A DNA stretch of 16,063 nucleotides from Clostridia bacterium (GTDB taxonomy: Bacteria > Bacillota > Clostridia > Christensenellales > DTU072). Every line of letters starts with the position of its first letter. Position 1 is the first letter of the stretch. A program made the position numbers and the translations under genes. The notes under the pieces were generated by a model. That model saw only the letters and a list, made by a program, of their open reading frames with translations, did no database searches and was not told the origin of the DNA. The stretch is from positions 1 to 16,063 of the forward strand of contig JAQVQU010000020.1 of assembly GCA_028701415.1 (NCBI GenBank). Direction: 5' to 3'. Shown in pieces: positions 12,001-16,063 of the stretch.

Positions 12001-15000
12001 TAGGTGCAGATTATTTAGATGCTAGTAGCGATGACCCAGGACTCCAGGATGTAACTAACCCAGGATATACTGAGGATGGAATACCGTTAACATATGCAAA
12101 CTGGGTAAATAAGATGGGTGAAGATGTTATTAACGCATCTATTAACTGGGCTGCCGGACAAGCAGTCGGAGCTGCTGCTTCTTGGCTAGGGAATTTAGTG
12201 GGTGGCGGAATCGGCGGCTCAATCGTGGAATGGTTGGTTAAACAGGGCGGAAACGCAGCAGTTGGAGCAATTCCGGATGCTGACCTTACTTCTTCAACTG
12301 TGGACGAGAAGGGCAAGACTAGATTTGTTCCGTGGATTAACTACACTAACGGATATCAAGAAGGTCCATACGATGCAAACGATGCAGTTTCATATATAGA
12401 GATATGGCTTGCTCCTAACTTTATAGGCGATCTATTAGGAATGGTTAATAATTTGCTGTACAACATGATAGGGTACGGAGACATTACTCCTGACCAAAGA
12501 TATCTACCAAGAGATCTAGCCGCAATTCCTGAAGACACTTCGGAAACTATGATTCAAAGACTAAAGTTTGATGGAATATTTGACGAGAGTGACGATGAAA
12601 AAGTATTCGACTACATTTATGATACTAGAGAAGATTTCCAAAAAGTTATGTACGAAGCCGGGCCTAGACAGGCAGGCGGTCTTGTAAACTTCCTACTTTC
12701 GTTTGTCTTTACCCAGGTTATGAGTGGAGGAACAGCTGATACACTAAATAGTTCGACAGCCATGGATGCAATTCAATTTGTGTTTGGAATTGAGTTGGTA
12801 GACGATATTTTAGACCAGGCTACAAGGCTCATATCCCACTTGTTCCCGCTTACTTTGCCCTATTCGATGATTGAGGAAAAGGACCTTGAAAACAGTCCTC
12901 TTCAGGCGGAAGAGGTGCCTTCTACGATAGTTGAACTGGACGGGGTCCCAGATAGTAGTTTTGTGGAAAATGTGGAAATTAGCGGTAAGACTTATGGTCC
13001 GGAAAGATATCAAAAGCTAACCAATGTAAAGGACCTGCTTGCTCACAAAGGAGCACTCGAAGCCGGAACAAGACTAGTCGGAAGTAACGATAAAGACGGA
13101 GATGTGCTAGTTCCCACCGATCCTACTGTTGACGATGAAGGAGATCTTATTACCGGTTACGAAAGAGAACATGATTTCCATGATATGTCAGTGTATGCAA
13201 AGGTATTCTTAAACGCTAACTTTAACAATCTCTTCGAGAGAATATTGTTATTCATTAATGGCGCAAGTTATTTGCACTCCAGAAATCTTCTAGATCCTAG
13301 TAAAGTTGATGAACAACCTGAACTTGCATATGGATACGGGCAAATTACTCCTGAAAACTGGTTTATAACTAAAGGAACTATACTTAGGGCTGATTCAGTT
13401 ATGTTTGATGAGGATGGATTCCCACTTCCTGAGTATCAGGATGTGTATGCTATGATCCAAAGATGGATAGAGTCAAATGTTGTTAATTCATATATTTTGA
13501 TTAATGATTATGAATATACCCAAGATACCCAGGGTGTGGTTACAAAGAAACTTATCGGGACTACATATGTTCGCGATGTTTATGGGCATTTTGATGAGGA
13601 AGATTTCCTTAACGGAATACCTGAATCATATATGTATGTAGCTGAGGATGGGGATGTAGTTGAACATTACGAATACAGAACAAGAACCGAAGCAGAGATT
13701 ACCGCTGTTGGTTTAGTTAGTGCAAAGGATGATAGATATCTAGAACTAGACATATATAACACAGGGTTAAGACTCCGTGCAGTTACAAATATAGGAGGGG
13801 AATACTTCTCACCTTACAATAACGGCACTAATTACATGGGCAAAACCTACTTAACTCCGCCAAACGAAATTATCTTCCACGATCCATATAACATTATGGC
13901 CTTTACCGCAATTGGCGGAAGCTGGGCAGGAGAAGAGGGATATGGTGGCGTTCGTTCTAACTTGAATGAGGATGGAACATATACTGTAAGTAGTCTTGCG
14001 GAGATATTGCCTAAGAGAAATATGGTTGGGTTTGCGGATGGAGACTCAAGTGAAGGCGCGGGCGCAATGATGTACTGGGATCTTTCCAGATTGGATATGA
14101 CTCCTAGAACGGATAGCTCAACGGGATATATTGTAGGGTATGCTGGAAACCAGATATATGGTTGGAATGATGTGTTAAAGAAAGTAACCAAGATTCCAGC
14201 AAGAGTAGAATCAGGAATGATAATTGATCCTAATTCGACACTTCATATTACTGAGGCGGAGCCAGGCACAACTGACAATATTGGAGGATATGTACAGGAT
14301 TTGACAAATACATCTAAGGCAATTGATCTTCCCGAAATTAATCCTTTGACCTTTGATGAGGCGGAATACAGAAAGCTTCTGCCCACAATTATTGACTATG
14401 CTGCTAAGTATCAACAAGTTGATGCACAACTTGGTACAGCTAAGGTATTTACAAACGCGTATGGATGGACACAGGATTACTTATATAAGCGTTATGTATT
14501 CAATAACCTTGAATGGAATTTCGACGATACTAATATCACTTATGAGGGTGGAACAGCATATGTGAAACTTACATATTCGAATACTCCGAGCACTCCTCAA
14601 AACTCCTCCTTTGTTTTGAAGGGCGGAGATGCGGCAAAAGTTACTATTCAGGTGCCAGTAAGAGTAAAGAATTGCGTAGCCGAAAGAATTAATAAGGTTA
14701 CTTCAAGGTTCTATACCAATGTGATATATGAACAGGGACAAAGAATGATTATAGCCCTCTCCCCCGAAGAGTATACAGAATACTTTGCAGGGATTATGGA
14801 TGACTCGGATATTGATTACGGAAAGGCAATACCCCTTTCTGCTTCTGCCATAGATAATTATCCCGAAGCACTTGTAGCCAGCTATGGAAAATTTACCCAA
14901 TATAAAGGAGTCTCTGGAAGTATATATAGCGTAAGCTATGAGCAAGAGAGAGGAATTGCTTACATTGTGTACTCTGATGTTACAAGAGAAGATTACAATT

Positions 15001-16063
15001 TATATATAACCGGGCTTTCGACTAACGGAATAATGATGACAGAAGCTTACTCGGACGAGCCTGTTGGGCTTACTCAAGTTGCTGCAAGATTTACTGGAAG
15101 CAACAATGCTTATGAAGTAGTCTTAGAAGAGGGCAACGTAATAACATATAACCCCTTTGATAGCATTGATATTCCTGCTATCGTAAGATCTTGGAAATCA
15201 GCAAATCTAACTATATTTAGTTACGATCAACAAGGGAACCCAGTTTTAGACTTATTGGGCGAGCAGGTTACAGAAACCTTAGCTAGATGGGCTATTGACA
15301 GCATAGACATGTCTTCCTTAGACAGTTATGATCCTTCCGCTTTAGTCCATGATGATTACCCGATTATTCTAAAATTCAGGGATATTCTTGGAACGGTCCA
15401 AAATGTTACTGTAACTATAAAAGTTCTTCCCAGAACAATCGTAGCTACTAATTTAAGCGAACTCCTGCCTGAAAGGACAATTATCCCCTTCAATAACGAG
15501 GGCTTTAATCTACCCAGCTCATTTGCCGTTCAATACGGATACGATCCCGAACATGTAGTGCTTGGAGGAACTCTTGTTGAGGGAGAGGACTTTGAATGGG
15601 TATATCCTGATGAAGCTTTGTCAAGATACAACTATCTTGGAACATCTGGGACAAGTTGGACATATAACATCAGAGCGAAGGTGGGAGAGGAACCATATCA
15701 TCAATTTGTTGATGTACCTTTCACTGTTGAACAGAGAATTCCTCAGAGTGTAAACAGCATTGAAGTTTATCCATATCCTTCTTACTATGTAGACGGGGAA
15801 TACCAGGACATGAACGGAGCAAGAATAACCGAAGAGCAAAAGGTGGTCTTCTCTAACGGAATAGCTGTTCTTCCTGCAGTTAACACGGATGTGTATTTTG
15901 GCTTCTCTTCCTCTACATTTGCTGAAGGGACTGGAACTGATTCGTATGACTTTATAGAAGTAAGCGATTTAGAGGGAGATTATATTGAGTATCAGGGTAA
16001 GAGATATTATAAATTTATAGACTTTAAGGACCCATCCTTTGGTGGAAGGTTCTACTATGTGGA
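1..16063 (+). CDS. Giant modular secreted/surface protein, internal fragment (both ends outside window)
   Basis: One reading frame is open from base 3 to base 16061 (5353 codons) with no stop, frameshift or gap; start and stop lie outside. The stalk (residues 1-3459) consists of diverged modules separated by acidic linkers with the core G-P-x-N-A. Two CnaB/carboxypeptidase-regulatory-like domains follow (residues 3460-3647), then two uncharged Gly/Ala segments' worth of unusual sequence, an unrecognised middle and apparent Ig-like repeats. Only three cysteines are present (codons at 5454, 7449, 14673), and the composition is acidic, both usual for exported Gram-positive surface proteins. Neither a signal peptide nor an anchor (LPXTG, S-layer homology, C-terminal membrane helix) is visible, as expected for an internal piece. 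No enzymatic motif is recognised. The role as an adhesin or structural fibre is inference from architecture; a lipid- or ligand-binding stalk is an alternative. That this is one real gene is nearly certain; its function is unknown. Confidence 0.96.
3..860 (+). repeat. Stalk module 1 (N-terminal side cut by window) with long linker
   Basis: This partial module holds the helix-start motif IDLTGLISTLF at 255-287, a strand signature GTAYLDGSAIG at 516-548, and a hydrophobic stretch ending near base 602. Its linker (about 606-860) is one of the longest in the stalk, at about 85 residues. The linker is very rich in Asp, Glu, Ser, Gly and Pro and contains three G/S-P-x-N anchors: GPSN (672), GPLN (711) and SPLNA (825). 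The linker is probably disordered and could act as a hinge or spacer. The true N-terminal border of the module is outside the window. Confidence 0.65.
861..1829 (+). repeat. Stalk module 2 (about 323 residues)
   Basis: It opens with a hydrophobic block at 861-956, continues with the motif VDLGELVREAL at 1011-1043 and a strand reading LEIVGNINL, which is repeated almost identically in module 3. The strand signature YVGRKVYLNAEGF begins at 1599. The closing linker (1707-1829) is acidic at its start and carries GPLN at 1737-1748. An Asp-rich loop (1296-1316) inside the module resembles a calcium-binding loop but lacks the final acidic residue at the usual spacing. The length is typical of the shorter modules. 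Confidence 0.65.
1830..2765 (+). repeat. Stalk module 3 (about 312 residues)
   Basis: The opening hydrophobic block is at 1830-1919. The strand LEILGNINL near 2451-2477 matches LEIVGNINL of module 2, the closest inter-module match I found. The strand signature NGNLYVDLSP is at 2562-2591. The closing linker (2682-2765) is Pro/Glu/Ala-rich and holds two adjacent anchors, EPLNAEGPSNAPAG, from 2703. The paired anchors suggest a small internal duplication inside the linker. Confidence 0.65.
2766..3761 (+). repeat. Stalk module 4 (about 332 residues)
   Basis: A hydrophobic block lies at 2784-2864. The helix-start motif VQLGDLFQSLL is at 3147-3179, followed by a short acidic in-module repeat, EDSPLA, occurring twice (about 3213-3230 and 3243-3260). 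The clearest strand signature of the stalk, KDIYIDLSSLGLGKITL, starts at 3459. The linker (3555-3761) is long, about 69 residues, with GPSLTAPNAA from 3597 and a later Glu-rich, probably helical part. Confidence 0.65.
3762..5000 (+). repeat. Stalk module 5 (about 413 residues, longer than the unit)
   Basis: The opening hydrophobic block is at 3783-3872. The module then has about 100 extra residues relative to the short modules, including two strand-like stretches near 4245-4300 and 4500-4560. The motif VDLSKLIS starts at 4677, and VDIDITGMIRNFM at about 4878. The strand signature is a weaker version, NNVLYASLEL, at 4821-4850. The linker (4935-5000) ends with EEEGPDNAEKSP, nearly the same as the linker of module 7. 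The extra length may be an insertion or a fused partial module. Confidence 0.6.
5001..6191 (+). repeat. Stalk module 6 (about 397 residues)
   Basis: The hydrophobic opening block at 5055-5150 contains NSHGFGIMVT, comparable with THGLAIMAT at the same place in module 4. The module includes one of the three cysteines (5454) and the first copy of a Q-x4-Y-[FY]...W motif (5427-5483). A strand signature is recognisable only loosely near 5808 (IRIYLTINAL). The linker (6036-6191) is very acidic, with runs of Glu/Asp, and keeps the Pro-Asn pair (TTPDNS at about 6054-6071) but not a full GPxNA. Confidence 0.55.
6192..8201 (+). repeat. Stalk double-length module 7 (about 670 residues)
   Basis: This interval is about twice the basic unit and may hold two modules that lost the linker between them. 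It begins with a hydrophobic block at 6195-6302. The middle (about 6480-7250) is less hydrophobic and poorly matched to the other modules. Two copies of the Q-x4-Y-[FY]...W motif (7278-7322 and 7659-7715) surround a short Pro/Gly/Glu-rich stretch at about 7599-7655 that could be a remnant linker. The last part is canonical: FDFSETVQSLL at 7764-7796, signature STIYADLSGLGF at 8040-8075, and linker 8142-8201 ending GPDNA (8187). A cysteine is at 7449. Confidence 0.55.
8202..9179 (+). repeat. Stalk module 8 (about 326 residues)
   Basis: The opening hydrophobic block is at 8250-8339. The signature DNAIYADMQGLGLFQV begins at 8892 and leads directly into the helix-start motif IDLMGILNSFL at 8952-8984. 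The linker (9060-9179) is Ser/Thr/Gln-rich rather than acidic and has DPLNGPQN from 9084 and SPENAA near its end. The length matches the basic unit. Confidence 0.65.
9180..10379 (+). repeat. Last stalk module, variant without closing linker
   Basis: It opens like the others, with a hydrophobic block at 9201-9281, and keeps the motif LDLIGSVVDAI at 9561-9593. The strand signature is altered (FSIYIDKRNDYFYL from about 9606). Instead of a GPxNA linker it runs through a Tyr/Asp/Ser-rich stretch (9720-9790), a second helix-start motif (VIDISGAINSIL from 10068) and the uncharged Gly/Ala/Ile segment described separately. A short Pro-containing joint (about 10356-10379) leads into the first CnaB-like domain. 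This is probably the cap of the stalk. Confidence 0.6.
10083..10199 (+). other. 39-residue uncharged Gly/Ala/Ile segment at the end of the stalk
   Basis: Residues 3361-3399 contain no charged amino acid and are dominated by Gly, Ala, Ile, Leu, Val, Ser and Asn, with small residues spaced as in glycine-zipper-like helices (for example PGVGGIIGSAVSS). It is more polar than a usual membrane helix and is broken by a proline, so I do not call it transmembrane. It may pack as paired helices or mark a hinge between the stalk and the beta-sandwich region. Confidence 0.6.
10380..10562 (+). other. CnaB / carboxypeptidase-regulatory-like domain 1
   Basis: Residues 3460-3520 follow the family pattern closely: a first strand with YGTITGG, the ...EGATVQLYLAG... 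strand, the turn TTDKDGKFAFINL, and the closing AGQTYEVRIVAP strand. The length of about 60 residues up to this strand is normal. Such seven-stranded beta-sandwiches are common stalk or spacer units in Gram-positive surface proteins. I do not see a convincing Lys/Asn plus Glu arrangement proving an internal isopeptide bond. The domain type is well supported. Confidence 0.85.
10692..10943 (+). other. CnaB / carboxypeptidase-regulatory-like domain 2
   Basis: Residues 3564-3647 repeat the same fold signature: a first strand with ISGYIYDASSG, then PLANAQVYFTY, the turn TTDGNGYYYWEA (10821-10856), and a later strand HIIEVRHAS. It is separated from domain 1 by about 40 residues containing Tyr and Pro. 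It is longer than domain 1, mainly in the loop before the TTDGNGY turn and near the end. The tandem placement supports a rod-like extracellular region. Confidence 0.8.
10944..11441 (+). other. Unrecognised beta-rich spacer after the CnaB-like pair
   Basis: Residues 3648-3813 contain Thr/Ile/Pro-rich strands (for example TSGTITITLQAM) and then a mixed stretch with NGNGTLVGAQVVSG. The latter resembles the second strand of a CnaB-like domain but lacks the D-x-D/N-G turn. I see no catalytic or binding motif. It may be a degenerate sandwich. Confidence 0.4.
11442..11858 (+). other. Possible interrupted third CnaB-like domain
   Basis: The start (GVMKGIIKAVDDNDVEVWLE) and the end (GVLKLEKMPLNRAYTVKIRS) of residues 3814-3952 resemble the first and last strands of a carboxypeptidase-regulatory-like domain. 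Between them lies an insertion of roughly 80-90 residues rich in Asp, Asn, Tyr and Gly. The call rests on the terminal strands only and could be wrong. Confidence 0.35.
12126..12227 (+). other. 34-residue uncharged Gly/Ala segment
   Basis: Residues 4042-4075 have no charged amino acid and many Gly and Ala (for example GQAVGAAASWLGNLVGGG), continuing after one Glu and one Lys into another Gly/Ala stretch up to about 12280. It resembles the segment at 10083-10199 in composition. Both are followed after some distance by an L-[AI]-P-[ND]-[LF]-type helix (YIPDLLSTLL at about 10317-10346, and LAPNFIGDLLGMV at about 12408-12446). The pair may be an old duplication flanking the CnaB-like region. Confidence 0.5.
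12240..13010 (+). other. Helix-leaning region of unknown function
   Basis: Residues 4080-4336 include several likely amphipathic helices: around 12402-12470, 12547-12650, 12670-12720 and 12760-12850 (for example IELVDDILDQATRLI). They are joined by acidic and Pro-containing loops, including an EEKDLENSPLQAEEVPS stretch near 12876-12932. The contrast with the strand-rich stalk is clear. No known domain is recognised. Confidence 0.45.
13011..14219 (+). other. Unrecognised mixed region with Asp-rich loop
   Basis: Residues 4337-4739 contain an Asp-rich loop (NDKDGDVLVPTD, 13086-13121) that recalls calcium-binding loops, short helices (NNLFERILLFI near 13227-13259), and many Tyr/Asp/Gly-rich strands and turns, for example SWAGEEGYGGV near 13923. 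It is continuous with its neighbours in the same frame. I see no motif that assigns a function. Confidence 0.4.
14220..16063 (+). repeat. Tandem Ig-like beta domains, last one cut by window end
   Basis: Residues 4740-5353 show repeated strand patterns ending with an alternating edge strand: KVTIQVPVRVKN (14637-14672), NVTVTIKVLPRTI (15402-15440) and FVDVPFTVEQRIP (15705-15743). Each is followed within a few residues by a new first strand. The spacings are about 254 and 101 residues, so the middle interval may hold two domains. The arrangement is typical of bacterial Ig-like arrays on surface proteins, but I cannot assign a particular family. A cysteine is at 14673. The final copy (from about 15744) runs off the window. 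Confidence 0.5.

Noticed and set aside
10083..12227. Transmembrane helices in the two uncharged Gly/Ala segments
   Set aside because: Many Gly, Ser and Asn residues and a proline make them weak as membrane spans, and a mid-protein membrane pass would put half of a surface-type protein inside the cell.
12202..15753. Short + strand open frames at 12202-12399, 14353-14565 and 15562-15753
   Set aside because: They are out of frame inside the giant coding sequence and have no domain-like sequence.
326..15839. Many other minus-strand open frames of 60-114 codons
   Set aside because: All overlap the + strand giant frame, show Ser-rich or low-sense composition, and contain no recognisable motif. 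They are shadows.
1..16063. Internal gene boundary, promoter or terminator
   Set aside because: No stop codon interrupts the frame anywhere, so A+T-rich patches resembling promoters are within coding sequence and have no supporting context.

Overview
The window lies entirely inside one giant protein-coding gene on the + strand. Reading from base 3 in steps of three, I translated the whole window by hand and found 5353 consecutive sense codons (3-16061) with no stop. Neither the true start nor the stop is inside, so the protein exceeds 5353 residues (roughly 590 kDa or more). There is no intergenic DNA, RNA gene, promoter, terminator, mobile element or CRISPR array. In all entries, residue n of the visible part is the codon starting at base 3n.

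Organism (inference only): A+T-leaning DNA (around 40% G+C by eye), arginine written almost always as AGA/AGG (about 16 CGN codons counted), abundant GGA and ATA, 37 tryptophans all TGG with no in-frame TGA. This fits an uncultured low-G+C Gram-positive (Bacillota, Clostridia-like) using the standard UGA stop. I cannot name a species. Only three cysteines in 5353 residues, an acidic composition and tandem surface-protein-like domains point to a secreted or cell-surface protein.

Layout. (1) Bases 3-10379 (residues 1-3459): a long stalk of diverged modules, most near 310-330 residues and some longer. Each module carries an alternating hydrophobic strand section, a D-[LIF]-x-x-hydrophobic helix-start motif, a strand signature of the type IYxDLxGLGL, then in most cases an acidic Pro/Ser/Glu/Gly linker built around G-P-x-N-A, then a hydrophobic block that opens the next module. 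(2) Bases 10083-10199: a 39-residue uncharged Gly/Ala/Ile segment ends the stalk. (3) Bases 10380-10943: two CnaB / carboxypeptidase-regulatory-like beta-sandwich domains, with a possible third, interrupted copy at 11442-11858. (4) Bases 12126-12227: a second uncharged Gly/Ala segment, followed by a helix-leaning stretch to about 13010. (5) Bases 13011-14219: mixed, mostly beta, unrecognised. (6) Bases 14220-16063: apparent tandem Ig-like beta domains running off the window.

Together the parts look like an extended extracellular fibre or adhesin with a repetitive stalk and a distal array of beta-sandwiches. The modular stalk is a family I do not recognise and is the best candidate for something undescribed. 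The function is not established by sequence alone.
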